Positions 45,013 to 57,166 are shown, counted from the stretch's first letter. The stretch: 64,000 nt of DNA from Bisporella sp. PMI_857 (GCA_021307315.1 JAJSPD010000026.1:1-64000), one strand, 5' to 3'. The notes: a model not told the origin generated them from the letters alone. Program-made: numbers and translations.

Positions 45013-47585
45013 TCACTCTAGGAGTTCAACATCCAATCCAATAGAACGCATGAAAAGGTTGACATTCTCACGTCGTTGGATGGCCATCGCAGGAGGGAGG
45101 GTCTTGGCAAGGGCAATGGTCTCCATGACACGATCTTTAACAGCCATGACAAGTCTTTGCTGCTGTTCGTCTTTTGCGCCAATACCTATTGCAGCAAGGA
45201 ATTGCCACACGTAGATATCTTCGCCAGAGTTGACCGTACCAGGGAAGATAGAAGGAAGCGTAGGCTCGAGAAGATCGAAGAGCGCGTTATAAGCATTTAC
45301 CCTGTAGCTAGTTAGAACATATTTTGAGCAGGAGAGAATAAAGCAGCGGCATACCATTGCTCCCATTCTTGCTCATTTACCTCTCCGCCTTGCTTGATGA
45401 GCTCTGCGCGGCTGAGAACCATAGTCAATAAACTTACACCAACTCTCGTGCGAGCGACAACATCAACGTTGATATTGAGTACAAGACCAAGAACTCCAGC
45501 AACAATGTCTAGCGGAGCATCGCCAAGGTAAGCAAACAAACTTGGAAGCACGGCTGAAGAGAAAAGTTCCACGTTCTCGCGAATGCGAGCATTCAGGAGA
45601 GTCTCGCCGGTTAGCAGTTGAGCTTGACGGACAACATCAAGTTGGTCCAGATGAACAACAATCATGGTAAGGATGGTAGTTCGCTGTTGATGGGTGATGT
45701 GACGGAAGACTCGTTGGATGGATTTCTTGCCCTTGCTAAATGACAGAAAGGCGATGAATGGATGAACTTCAGTGGCGCCAATTGGCTCATGAACTTTCAG
45801 CTGGCGCCACAACTGCGCATTCAACTTCTCGGCTTTCTCCCGCCAATCCATATGATAGCCAACAAGCTCTGGGTCAACATCGTCATGCAAGGGTGGTGGC
45901 ATATTACGATCATGGTCCTCCATCTTCATCAAAGTGCTGTAAACATTTTCGATATCTGCAAGAACACTCTTCCTATCAATACCAGCAACGGCAGGAGCCC
46001 TTCGGTCCCGAGCATCAGGTCCGCTTTCAGTGCGTTTGAAGTTGAGCAACGGCTTTGGAGTCTTTGCATTGCTGAACGAGATCTTGCCAAGACTTCCCTC
46101 AATGACGAGCTGTTTGTTCTTGGGCTTATTTTTAGCAGCTTCAACCGCACGCTGAACCTGTTGCTCCATGCGTTGCATATGATTGTCGCCTCCGCGAGCT
46201 TGCCGACGCATACCACCATGACGGCCGCCGGTTTGAAAAAGATAAGTCTGGGCAAAATTGCTTAAAGGTTGACCAGGATGTTGACGTGGGCCACCTCTGA
46301 TCTGATTATGAACTTGGTAGTAGAAGTCCTCAGATAACCCAGAGTCCGTGCCATGCTCATTTGGATTTCCTGTAGCAGTAACTAGCTGTTGTAACTGAAT
46401 TCGCGTGATAAAGTTCTTATCTTGAGGCGTCATGAGCCCGTTATCCTTTGACATCATGAATATTTTATGGTTCCGCTTTGCTCTCTTGGCATCTTCAGCA
46501 AGGAACTTCGTTCTCTCCTCCTCGGACAGATTAGTAAGTTGCTGGGGGTGTGTAATAACAGGACCAGAATTTGAATGGCGCGATTGATGAGTATGACGAT
46601 GGCCTCTAGTGGGCACGTTACCGTGCCCAGTAGGGTGACGATCTGGGTTCTGAAGGATGGTGACTGGTACCTCACTGATCTGTGGAGCCGGCCCAGGTGG
46701 AGGAGGAGCGTTGCGCTGCAGAATCTGAATGGGTTGTTGTGGGGTATGCACTGGTCTACGATCCTCCTGGAATTGACGTTCTGTGTGTGGTGGTCCACTA
46801 GTTTGAACCGGAAATTGCTGAGGTGGCTGCTGATATTGGTGTTGCGCTTGATAATTTTGCGAAGGAGGTGAGGTAAACTGCTGAGATGGATTATGAGCTG
46901 CATACTGCTGTGGCGGAGGAGGTTGCTGTTGTTGCTGTACAGGAGTCGGCTTCTTCGCCTGAGCTCGCATAGCCGCCTCCACTTCTTCCAAACTCATCAT
47001 TTTTCGTCCCCCAGAACTTGGCAAGCCAGGAGAATCTTGCGCAGGCGCCCGTTTTGGGACGGTTCCCCAGATGTCGGCATTGACCTGCATGTCGGGGATA
47101 TAGCCGGGTTCCTTATAACGCTCATAGCCGGTGCGAGAAGGCTTCGAGAGAGGCTGCTGGGGGGTTGGGGCAGGCGCAGTAACTTTGGAGATGGGTTGCT
47201 GACGAGAAAAGCGTAATTGCTCCTCATTAATCGCATCCGAGACCTTCGCAGTTTGTCCAAAGAAATCAAAGTCCTTTCCCACAGTCTTTTGACCTGAACC
47301 CGCTGGCTCAACATCTCCAAAGGTATCATCGTTGAAGTCATCAAGTGTTTCATCCAATTGGTCACCAAGACCATCGTATGTATCCTCAAAGTCTAGGCTA
47401 TGTGTGGGTTAGCTTTGTAGTTGATAGTTGACGCCATCACAACGAACTTACGCATCATCATCATCATCATCTAAAGGACGAGCTCCCCCGAAAGGATCAG
47501 CAGCTTGTGAGAAGCCAATGGCAGAAGCATTGTGACCACGATCGCGGTCGCGAGGTAGGGTAGAGTCGAATCCGAAGAATGACAT
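45013..47585 (-). CDS. pat1: Pat1, mRNA decapping activator
   Basis: Three exons (47585-47452, 47397-45355, 45301-45013) with GT-AG introns of 54 and 53 bp give 821 aa. The start MSFFGFDSTL and the acidic stretch ALDFEDTYDGLGDQL...FNDDTFGD match the conserved N-terminus of yeast Pat1. A long Pro/Gln-rich region of low complexity follows, then a middle segment (KRNHKIFMMSKDNGLMTPQDKNFITRIQLQQL). The C-terminal alpha-helical domain includes KGKKSIQRVFRH and WQFLAAIGIGAKDEQQQRLV. Pat1 bridges Dhh1, Lsm1-7 and Dcp1/2 in P-bodies and promotes decapping. The last intron contains a CTAAC branch site and removes an in-frame stop. Confidence 0.92.
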
Positions 47586-48670
47586 CTGTGGTGTGCTATG
47601 TCTCTTGTGTAACTAAACGATATCAAGCAGATACGTAGTAGTTCATCAAGGACTGTATGATGTTGCTAGATCAAGGGGAAATATGAATAGTATAAGCAGG
47701 AGGTATATGATGTGAAGGTGGGCAAAGTGAATTGTTAGTTGATTGTGCGCAGGAGGTTTGAATTGAGCAGCAACTCTAAGGCTAAGTGGGCCAAAGGACG
47801 CTGGCACGGCAGTCGCGAATCAAGAGGATCCAAAACAGGCAGGCTTGAGTATTCTTTCCAAGACTGGCTAAAATGACGATGAGAGAATCCTGTGCGCGAA
47901 ATTAGTACATCGAAGACTTTCTCCCAATCATACGCAAACTTCTTTGCAATATCTGGCGCAAGTCTGGTCCGCAGCCTTTCCAAAGGATTTACTCCATAGC
48001 AAATGACACATACCACTAGACACGATCAAACTTCAAACATAAAGGTGCCACCCGCTGTCGCAATTATCAGTTGAAGACAGTTCGCTAGATGTGGCGTCGT
48101 TGAGTTGTGGACGGCCCCTCGCTTGATGATGATATCCTTCAGGCATTAGGGATGCGGCTCTGCGAAAAAGGCTTGGCATAAATTCGACAACCTGAGGCGC
48201 TAGTCAGGGGCCTTCCCCCCCAAAAGAACCTAAGTACCTGCAATCCTCCGGGGCTTACTGTACTGTACTATACTGTACAGTATGTAGGGTAGGGGTCTAC
48301 TTTAAAAGGGCTCTCTCGCCTATCGGCTATTACTGGAAACAAATCTGCGTCGTTAGGGTCTCGGCCAACAACCCCAGTACGAAGGCTCGAAGGGTACTGT
48401 ACTCTGAGCGGGCGCGGGAGCAATTAAACCCTGTAGGCCACGAATTCTTTGAACACGAACGCCAATGCGTTCTTACTGTCGCATACATCCACCTCCTTTT
48501 ATCCAAAGATCTCGTGTTCACTTCCTTCGTTTACTCTCCCTTATCTCCCTCCCTTTCTTCCTGTGTTTCTTGGGAGTACATGACCAGAGTTCCGGTAGTG
48601 TGTTGATTGTTCCTCCTTCATTCCATTCAACACCCCTCTCCTATCAGGATTAAACTTTCACTCCATACAT
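47586..48670. promoter_or_regulatory. divergent promoter region, pat1 / GT15 mannosyltransferase
   Basis: About 1.1 kb between divergent start codons. It contains TACTG-type pentamer repeats with a CTGTACAG palindrome at 48256-48285. Confidence 0.5.
48256..48285. repeat. TACTG pentamer repeat with palindrome
   Basis: TACTG, TACTG, TACTA, TACTG and TACAG units occur in tandem, with the palindrome CTGTACAG inside. Directly visible. Confidence 0.8.
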
Positions 48671-50084
48671 ATGGGGCAACCTTCGGAAGACGCATCACAA
48701 CCTGCGAACAACAACTTCCCCAAGATGGCTTCTGGGACTGCAAGATATCTGAGATACATTCTCTTTGCCTTCTTTGTGAGTTTGCGCAAGTGGAGTAATT
48801 GTCCTGATTGTTCTGGTGCTAATCTTCTAGGGCCTTGGTGTCATCTACTTCATTCAATCCTCCTCTCAACAGTTTCCCGTAACAATTCCAAACAGTGGTG
48901 CACCAATTGTGCCGCCAAAGGCGGGAACAAGTCCGGCAGCAGGAGCCGACAAACAAACTGAGACAACACCGAATAGCCCAGCTGGTCTACCACCTGCGAC
49001 GGCGGGTGGACCTCGAGTAAATGCGACCTTCGTTACGCTTGCACGGAATTCAGACTTATGGGAGATTGCTCGTTCCATTCGTCAAGTCGAGGACCGATTC
49101 AATAGGAAATATCACTATGATTGGGTCTTCCTCAATGATAAACCCTTTGATGCTACTTTTAAGAAGGTCACTACATCCCTCGTCTCGGGTAAAACGCATT
49201 ATGGAGAGATCCCGAAAGAGCACTGGTCATTCCCGGAGCACATCGATCAAGACAAGGCTCGCAAAGTCCGCGAGGATATGGCTCAGCGCAAAATCATCTA
49301 TGGAGATTCTATAAGCTACAGACATATGTGCCGTTTTGAGTCTGGCTTCTTCTTCCGCCAAGAGTTGATGTTGAACTACGAATGGTATTGGAGAGTTGAG
49401 CCAAGCATTGAGCTCTTCTGCGATATTGATTATGATCCCTTCAAGTTTATGGCGGACAATAACAAGAAGTACAGTTTCGTGCTGAGCTTGTATGAATATG
49501 TTGAGACTATCCCAACCTTGTGGGACAGCACGAAAAAGTTCATGAAGGCGCACCCAGAGCACATCGCTGAGGGCAATTCTATGGGATTTTTGAGTGATGA
49601 CGGTGGAGATACATACAATCATTGCCACATGGTAAGTTTTTAGGCAAGCTTTCTAGCCAATATCTCTAACAATACCCAGTGGTCCAATTTTGAAATCGGT
49701 AACCTTAACTGGCTCCGATCAAAGGCATATCTAGACTACTTTGAGCAGCTTGATCAAGATGGAGGATTTTTCTACGAGCGTTGGGGTGATGCGCCAGTCC
49801 ACTCAATTGCCGCTGGTCTGCTCTTGAAGAAAGAACAGATTCATTTCTTCAACGATATTGCTTACTACCACGTTCCATTTACGCACTGCCCAACTGGAGA
49901 GAAGACTCGACTAGACCTCAAATGTCATTGCAATCCCAAAGACAACTTTGACTGGAAGGGATACTCTTGTAAGACCTACACGCTACCCTGATGTCCTTTG
50001 TACTAACGAACTACAGGTACGTCTCGATATTTCGAGATTAATGGCATAGCAAAGCCTGAAGGATGGGAGAACCAATCTGACTAA
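48671..50084 (+). CDS. alpha-1,2-mannosyltransferase, GT15 (Kre2/Mnt1/Ktr family)
   Basis: Four exons (48671-48775, 48831-49631, 49680-49968, 50017-50084) give 420 aa. It is a type II Golgi protein: a short tail, one membrane helix ([21 protein letters not shown], spanning intron 1), a Pro/Ala/Thr-rich stem, then the catalytic domain. Motifs are [47 protein letters not shown] (the Glu of RVEP is the family nucleophile), NHCHMWSNFEIG and [12 protein letters not shown]. These proteins add alpha-1,2-mannose to O- and N-linked glycans using GDP-mannose and Mn2+. The first ATG is reported, but the ATG at 48725 (AAGATGGC) has a much better start context and may be the true start, giving 402 aa. Confidence 0.93.
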
Positions 50085-50476
50085 TCCTTAACGACTATTT
50101 CCGTTCTTGCAAGGAGGTGCGGCGCGATTTCTTGGGAGAAACCTATGAGAAACCATTATGATAGGATTTCATCTGCATGGATCAGGATGGCGTTGGTAAC
50201 TAGGAAGCTTGACTCCATGTATATATAGACGATGGGAAAAGCGAACGTATGGTTAAGCATACAAATGGTATTACAAGTGGGACTATATTCTCAAGTCTCC
50301 GTGACCACATGCCCGTTTCTATAGCCTTGTAGTTCCTTTCATCTAGCCAACCAAGGTTTTTACAGATGTAACATCATTCCACCTTGATATAGTGATAACC
50401 TATCTATTCCTACAGGGTGGCGCTTCCTAGCTAGCCATCGCGATCCACCCATCAATCCGCCTCACTACGCGATACT

Positions 50477-51187
50477 TCAACTGGCCGCCGCTTTCTTAGG
50501 CTTCTTCGTTCCGTATTTGGATCGACTCGTCGCTCGATTTCCTACACCACCCTAACAACCATTAGCCCCAATCTATGACATATCAATCCCATGCCCTCCT
50601 CCCTACAGCTCTTACTCAATGCCTGTTCTCAGCCATTCTCTCCCATCCATTAACCCCCAGAACCTCAGAGAAAAGACGAACTCACCAAGTCCATAGCCCC
50701 CCTAACAAGATGATATCTCACACCGGGACAATCCTGACTTCGGCCCCCCCTAACAAGCACCACGGAATGCTGCTGCACGTTATGTCCCTCTCCCGGTATA
50801 TAAGCCGTTACCACCCTCCCGGTTGACAGCCGTACCCTCGCCGTTTTCCGTTCCGCGGAATTGGGCTTCTTGGGTTTGGTGATGCCGACTTTTAAGCAGA
50901 CGCCTTTGAGCTCCGGGGCCAGGACGTCGCGGAGGGCCGGGGACACGGCTTTGCGCGCGCGTTGCGCCTTGCGGCAGCCCTGCAATCGGCATTAGTAAAG
51001 GCTGGGACAGGAAACAGACAAAGAGAGGACATACGCGGACGACCTGGTTTATGGTTGCGAGTTGGGGATTGGTTGAGGAGAAGGAGCGCAATTGGGGAAT
51101 CTGTGGCCTTTTCAGCGCTTTCGCAGCTGGACGCAGTGGTAGGCGGACTGCTGGCATTAGCAGCTGGCGCAGAATTGGGATGGACAT
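50477..51187 (-). CDS. mrps12: mitochondrial small-subunit ribosomal protein uS12m
   Basis: Three exons (51187-51035, 50979-50686, 50551-50477) with introns of 55 and 134 bp give 173 aa. An Arg-rich mitochondrial presequence ([19 protein letters not shown]...) is followed by [15 protein letters not shown]. The uS12 core has [22 protein letters not shown] (the conserved PNSA loop at the decoding centre), [19 protein letters not shown] and [21 protein letters not shown]. The C-terminus [17 protein letters not shown] is recovered only when the last acceptor is GTTAG at 50552, giving MDLGGVGNR; the nearer TAG at 50542 would break the frame. uS12 monitors codon-anticodon pairing. Confidence 0.94.
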
Positions 51188-52253
51188 TGTGGTGTGGTTG
51201 TGCTGGGTTGGAGGTCGATGGAGCTTAATTTGAAAGTTCGAGGTTTGGTGCAGGGAAAGTCTGGTCACGTGCTCATATCGAGATCGCTCAAACTTCTTGA
51301 ACCATTTTCTCCATATCTCAGTCACATCCACAGATTCAGAGGCTCTACTCCTATGGATTTTTCCGTTCTAAATTTAAGGCCGGTGTAGTCACTAAACTAC
51401 ATGTAACAGTACAAACTGCAAAACTAACTTAACTGGACGACCAGAAGTCTGTTCGATCCGCAGTTGGTTGAACGAGATCTTTCTTTGCACTATTCCGTTC
51501 GGTACTCCATGGTAGTATACATTTAGTGCGGAGCCTTCGAGGCTCTCACTGATAGGATAGGATTAAAAGGAATGGTCTTCCCAATAGCATTTAAACGAGT
51601 TGCCTGGGTTCTTGATTTCTTTCATCTCAGCTCAGCGCAAATATCTTCTTCATCTTCAAATATCGTGTATAAGACTGCTTATACAATAGCTTCCAACTCG
51701 CGCATAGCTTAATTAGCCAAGGCGATGAGCAATGCACAGCATCTTGTATACTTCGGATTATGTCTCGGTGTCGATGATTAATTGTTCCGTGGGGGAAAGA
51801 GAGATGATTCGTGCGCAAATTCGTCGCTCTGCCCGCTGCAAGGTTTTTCAGTGCCGACATACTGGCTAAAGCTATAGGTCTTTCGATGACAGAGCAACAT
51901 CGCAATTCCAAGCAAGAATTTAAGAATATCACGAGCTGTGGAGTCGTTGCTGCGCGTTCCTGACCATTGTTTGTTCTTCTTACCCCGCCTCATCTCGGAG
52001 TTCTCATTCCATCTCATGTTATACATCATTGTGCAAGGATGAGTCTTTTTCTATGTGTTTTTGTCTGTGAAGCTTGAATCGGGCCTACAGCTTTGCTCAT
52101 CGGCAAAGATCCGAGAGGGGTTCTGTAAGGTATCATATGGAGACTGCATTGCCCCTTGTCTAGTGTATTTATAAGAATACAATAAATTTAACTTCTCGCA
52201 TTGCTTGCCTGCGATTGTTGTGATTCAAGTTTGTATAGACATCTTTCACAAAC
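51188..52253. promoter_or_regulatory. divergent promoter region, uS12m / beta-galactosidase
   Basis: About 1.07 kb between divergent start codons. It contains a GGCTAAA motif at 51864. No gene within it is supported. Confidence 0.5.
51864..51870 (+). promoter_or_regulatory. putative XlnR-type site GGCTAAA
   Basis: GGCTAAA, the core binding motif known for the fungal (hemi)cellulase activator XlnR/Xlr1, lies 384 bp upstream of the beta-galactosidase ATG. lacA genes are XlnR targets in Aspergillus. A single 7-mer is weak evidence. Confidence 0.35.
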
Positions 52254-55200
52254 ATGAGACTCACTCGTGCTCTCGCTGCGCTTGTCCTTAGCGCGCAAGC
52301 TATAGCACTGTCAATTGGAGGGCAAAGAATACAAATTGAGAGAGGGAGTGATGGGCTTCAAAATATAGTAAGGCTCTAGCAACGAAATATTGTCTAAAAG
52401 CATCATATTATGAAAATACTAAGTAGCTATTCTGATAGGTCACATATGATCAGCACTCTCTAAAGGTTAATGGAGAGCGCATATTTGTGTTCAGCGCGGA
52501 ATTTCACCCGTGGCGTCTTCCAGTTCCCGATCTTTGGCTAGATGTCTTTCAGAAAATCAAGTCCTTGGGATTCAATACCGTATCGTTTTACGTCCACTGG
52601 GCATTGCTCGAGGGAGAGCCTGGTCAATATCGAGCGGATGGAATATTCGCCTTTGAGCCCTTCTTCGATGCTGCAAAACAAGCTGGAATTTATTTGATTG
52701 CTCGGCCGGGGCCTGTAGGGTCCCTCTACCAATCTGCTGATTTATGTGCTGACAAAATGATAGTATATTAATGCCGAGGCGAGCGGTGGTGGATTCCCTG
52801 GCTGGCTGCAAAGAATCGAAGGGCAACTCAGGACTCAAGCATCAGATTATCTGGCTGCTACTGACAATTATGCTGCTCATATTGGTGCAACTATTGCCAA
52901 AGCTCAAATCACCAATGGTGGACCTGTGATCCTTTTCCAGCCAGAAAACGAGTACTCTGGTTCTACGCATCCAAATCCTCCGGTCACTGGAGGCTTCCCG
53001 TAAGAATTCTGGCATTGCTTCAATACTGGAGAACTAGATATCTATACGTTCAATGGCTAATACAAGCCCTAGAGATCCTGAATATTTCGCATATGTTAAG
53101 AAGCAGTTCCGCGATGCTGGAATTGTGGTGCCTTTCATCAACAATGATGCATGTGAGTATCAAGCAAATTTTTTGGAAAGTGGTTAACAGAAAACAGGGG
53201 CTCAGGGGGTATTTGCGCCGGGATATGAGAAAAACGGAAGTACTGCTGGCAACGTTGACATTTACGCTCATGATGGCTATCCTCTGGGCTTTGATTGCGC
53301 GAATCCAACTGTTTGGCCGAGAGGGAATCTACCTACGTATTACCATGCCTCTCATGTAAGTGCAAAGGTGAATCTATTAACAGAGACTAATATACGACAG
53401 GAGAATCAGAGCCCATCAACACTATATTCAATTATGGAGTTTCAGGGGGGGGCAGTAAGTGTTTTATACACGTCGCACAATAGCATCTAACAAATTATAA
53501 AATATTGTATTTGTGTGTAGAAAATGGCTAACTTGAAGTTGCTTAGTTTGATCCTTGGGGTGGTCTTGTAAGTTGCGTCGATATTTCGTCTATATTCGGC
53601 TGTGCCCAGGTTCCTCAGAATGTGATACTGATTCTTTATAGGGCTTCGCTCAATGTGCTGAGCTTCTAAATGAAGAGTTTGAACGAGTGTTCTACAAGAA
53701 TAATTACGCTTCCGGCGTTAAATTGTTGAACATCTATATGACTTGTAAGTTCTAGCTTGAACTGATCAGATAGGCAGTTACTAATTATCTATAGATGGCG
53801 GCACAAATTGGGGGAATCTCGGGCACGCAGGTGAGTAGCTTCCCTATGAGCTAAACAGCTTTCTTGCATAATAAATTTTAACTAAGTACACAAGGCGGAT
53901 ATACATCATACGATTATGGAGCATCAATCGCTGAGAACCGTGAGATCTATCGAGAAAAGTATTCTGAGCTCAAACTTGAGGCACAATTCCTAAAAGTCAG
54001 CCCTGCCTTCCTCACCACATCTGTGGGTTCGACTGTAAGTGGGACATACACCACCTCTTCTGCAATTACAACCACTCCTCAATTCGGGAATGGAAGCATA
54101 ACAAATTTCTACATTCTTCGACATACAGACTATCAAGAACGAATTTCTATCACTTATAAGTTGAATGTCCAAACTAGTCAAGGAACACGCTCTATTCCAC
54201 AACTAGGGGGCGAGCTCACATTGAGTGGTAGGGATTCGAAATGGCATGTCACTGACTATGATGTCGGGGGAACCACTCTAGAATACTCCACTGCCGAGAT
54301 CCTCACATGGAAACAGTTTGGAAAGAAAACCGTTTTGGTTGTGTATGGGGGACCAGGAGAGACGCACGAGATTTCTGTTATCACGACGAGCACAGCGAAA
54401 GTCCTTGAGGGCACTGGAGTAACTACAAAGACCACCAATGCCACAACCATCCTTAATTGGCAAACTTCATCAACTCGAAGAGTCACTCAGGTTGGAAGTC
54501 TGCTTGTTTACATCCTCGACCGAAACACTGCCTACAATTATTGGGTTCCGGATTTTGGGAGTGGGTAGTAAGTTTTACTACCATTAGTTTTTTAATTTTT
54601 TGACTTCAAAGCTAAATCATTCGCAGTAGCAGTGCCGATGCAGCCTCCGTGATAGTTGAAGCTGGCTACTTTGTTCGCTCTGTGTATGTCAAAGATGTAG
54701 CTCTGCATATAGACGGCGATCTCAATGCAACCGTACCAATCCGAGTGATTGGTGCTCCAGACAACGTTAAAACACTTCACTTCAACAGCCGCAAGCTGCA
54801 ATTCAAGACTGATTCGATAACTGGCGAATGGACTTCAACCCTTTCTTACGACGAGCCAAGGATAGCTCTCCCTGATCTCTCCGCGCTCTCTTGGAAGTAC
54901 GTCGATGACCTCCCGGAGATTCAGTCTTCTTATGACGATTCGGCGTGGACTGTAGCCGACCACCAAACCTCAAACAATCCCGTCTACGCTTTGAAAACCC
55001 CCACATCACTCTTCGCGAGCGACTATGGATATCACACGGGTGTTCTTATATATCGTGGTCGTTTTGTAGCAAATGGAAACGAATCAAGCTTTTACCTAAA
55101 CTCTCAAGGTGGTTCGGGATTTGGGAGCAGTGTGTGGCTTAACGATGCCTATGTTGGATCTTGGACAGGAATAGATGCGGCAAGGGGTAATAACTCTACC

Positions 55201-56113
55201 TATACCCTGCCCAATCTTGTTGCAGGGAAGACGTATATTTTCACAATTGTCGTAGACAACAATGGTCTTGATGAAGCTTGGGTTATCGGAACAGATGAAA
55301 TGAAGAATCCCCGAGGCATTCTCGATTATGGCCTGAGTGGGAGAGAGAAATCTGCCATAACGTGGAAGTTGACTGGTAATATTGGTGGAGAAGCTTATGT
55401 TGATAAGGTAAGATTTGATGCAGATTCGAAGCTGGTTCTTGTGCTAATGCAATACATAGGTGCGGGGTCCACTGAGTAAGCAGTTCCTTATAGATGTTAA
55501 CAATTCACGTCCAAAAGCCCACGAGCTTCTATTATAGACACAATTCCAAAATATACCAGTGATGTGCTAATCATGTAAATAGACGAAGGTGGACTGTATG
55601 CGGAACGTCAAGGTTTCACTCAACCATATCCACCAAATCGCAACTGGCCAGCGGGATCTCCTTCAGAAGGCATCAACAAACCAGGTATTGCCTTCTATCA
55701 AGCAAGCTTTAACCTCGATCTCCCAAGAAACTACGATATACCTCTCTCTTTCCACTTCGGAAACACCACCATCGATGGAGCCAACGCAAGATACCGCGCT
55801 CAATTGTGGGTCAATGGTTACCAATTCGGGAAATACATAAACAACATCGGCCCTCAGAGCGACTTTCCCGTTCCTCAAGGTATGCATTTAGTCTTTGTTT
55901 CTGGTGATGTTGGGATGAGCGAGCTGATTTAGAGTAGGAATATTAAATTATCATGGCCAAAACTGGCTCGCAGTGGAGGTCTGGGTTCAGCAGGCGAATG
56001 GCGCTCACCTGACGGATTTTAGCTTGAAAGCTGGAAAACCAGTCTGGACGTCCATAAAAGATCCTACTTTGTCACCAAGGCCAAGCTATAGCAGGAGGCC
56101 AGGTGCTTATTGA
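52254..56113 (+). CDS. lacA: secreted GH35 beta-galactosidase
   Basis: Fourteen exons (52254-52367, 52439-52714, 52764-52999, 53073-53152, 53198-53355, 53401-53454, 53547-53567, 53642-53743/4, 53795-53830, 53895-54567, 54627-55407, 55460-55475, 55583-55879, 55938-56113) give 1006 aa, the usual size of fungal LacA; exon 8 ends at 53744. A signal peptide ([18 protein letters not shown]) leads into the TIM barrel ([11 protein letters not shown]). The acid/base is Glu193 in QPENEYSG and the nucleophile is Glu301 in IMEFQGG. TYGGTNWGN spans introns. Jelly-roll domains close the protein ([17 protein letters not shown]). It releases terminal beta-galactose from pectin and xyloglucan side chains or lactose. 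Exons 7 (21 nt) and 12 (16 nt) are microexons supported by frame and motif. Confidence 0.94.
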
Positions 56114-56243
56114 GCTCATCGCCACTGCTTGAAACCTTCAGTGGCCAGCCAATATGCCATTCAAAGTACCAGATCGGGGCTTAAGGTAAACACAACGAAT
56201 TACTAAGAGCAGAATTAGCTAATGAATAACCTTGCCCTTGCAA

Positions 56244-56519
56244 ATGGTCGAGTCTGAGAAGGATTATAGTGTCTGTGAAACTCAATTCCTTGAACGTGGT
56301 AAGGCTAGCATTGACCACCCCAACACGGAACTCACCCGCTTTCCTTCTCCCATCGGTTACCCACCTGCCAATCATAGTGTCTCATTCCCAAGCAAACCCC
56401 AATCTCCCTATAAACACACGTTTAGACAATGTGATTTCCATCCTGGCCAAATATGGACTACAAGGTGCATGGGTGCAACATGTGGTGTTTGGTTGGATGA
56501 TGCTACAGCTCCAGGGTGA
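56244..56519 (+). CDS. hypothetical ORF, 91 aa, Cys-containing
   Basis: An ATG frame of 91 codons. It is protein-like in its second half, for example FRQCDFHPGQIWTTRCMGATCGVWLDD, with four Cys in total besides one near the N-terminus. The same frame continues past the TGA with further Cys-containing sequence (NCKSKGCYGSTR), which suggests a longer decayed frame. No signal peptide and no known family. Confidence 0.25.
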   Translation: MVESEKDYSVCETQFLERGKASIDHPNTELTRFPSPIGYPPANHSVSFPSKPQSPYKHTFRQCDFHPGQIWTTRCMGATCGVWLDDATAPG

Positions 56520-56573
56520 CACTCTACTGCAAAGAATTGCAAGTCAAAAGGCTGCTACGGTAGCACTCGCTTG

Positions 56574-56684
56574 CCATTGGGAACGAGAACCGCAGTTCTT
56601 CACTCTGGAGAGCAGGATACCTAAATACCTACCTACACACCAATTGGGAAGAGAACCGCGGCTCTTCACTCTGAAGAACAGGAT
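56574..56684 (+). repeat. imperfect 45-nt direct duplication
   Basis: Copy 1 (56574-56618) and copy 2 (56640-56684) share most positions (CCATTGGG/CCAATTGGG, GAGAACCGC, CTTCACTCTG, CAGGAT). In one frame both read like G-x-R-T-A-x-L-H-S-x-E-Q-D, so the duplicated unit may once have been coding. Confidence 0.8.
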
Positions 56685-56784
56685 CACACAAAACAGGCCA
56701 ACAACGACTTGAAAAATCCAAAAGAGTTATCTATGGGGTCCCCCAAAATGGTGACCCGGGGCTTTTGCTTGTTCCGGAGGGTCT

Positions 56785-57000
56785 TTGCCGCCCGGTCTGC
56801 CCTGTGGATTAAGTTCAGGCGGTTATCGCGTTTGTGGATACTGCCTGAATGAGTTAACCCTCACACAGGATACTCTAGTTGCCACAGCACAACATGTGAT
56901 GGGTGATGGTAAGCATGCCAAGATCTGCCAAAGAGGCAAGAACAGAGCTTCATTATATAGACGCCTTTTAGAAAAAGGTTATATGTTACCTATCCTATAA
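56785..57000 (+). CDS. hypothetical fragment with Cys/His pattern
   Basis: An open frame of 71 codons starting at TTG (no ATG), ending in TAA. It contains CGYC, then 16 residues, His, 6 residues, His, 3 residues, Cys, a possible zinc-binding pattern, and then a basic stretch (RGKNRASLYRRLLEKGY). It may be the last exon of an unrecognised or decayed gene that includes the preceding island. No family recognised. Confidence 0.25.
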   Translation: MPPGLPCGLSSGGYRVCGYCLNELTLTQDTLVATAQHVMGDGKHAKICQRGKNRASLYRRLLEKGYMLPIL

Positions 57001-57166
57001 ACCCACAAAAGGTGAAATAGTTCCCACCCTCTTGGAATAGCATCAGCGAAAACACAGGGAAATCATCATGTGTATGATATTTCTTCTTCCACCTAAGTGT
57101 GCAAGAGAAACATCGTCATTCATGCCTGCTTTAACTCTGATCATAAAGTCATGAAATGAATACATC

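Larger units (their letters stand above)
56114..57166. other. intergenic with an unassigned coding-like island
   Basis: About 1.05 kb between the convergent lacA and HAD phosphatase genes. The middle carries the reading frames and the direct duplication listed separately. Confidence 0.45.

Noticed and set aside
50780..51331. Longer uS12m frame starting at 51331 and reading through the first intron
   Set aside because: The extra N-terminus is unlike the family, and the read-through frame lacks the conserved uS12 core. The spliced model restores it.
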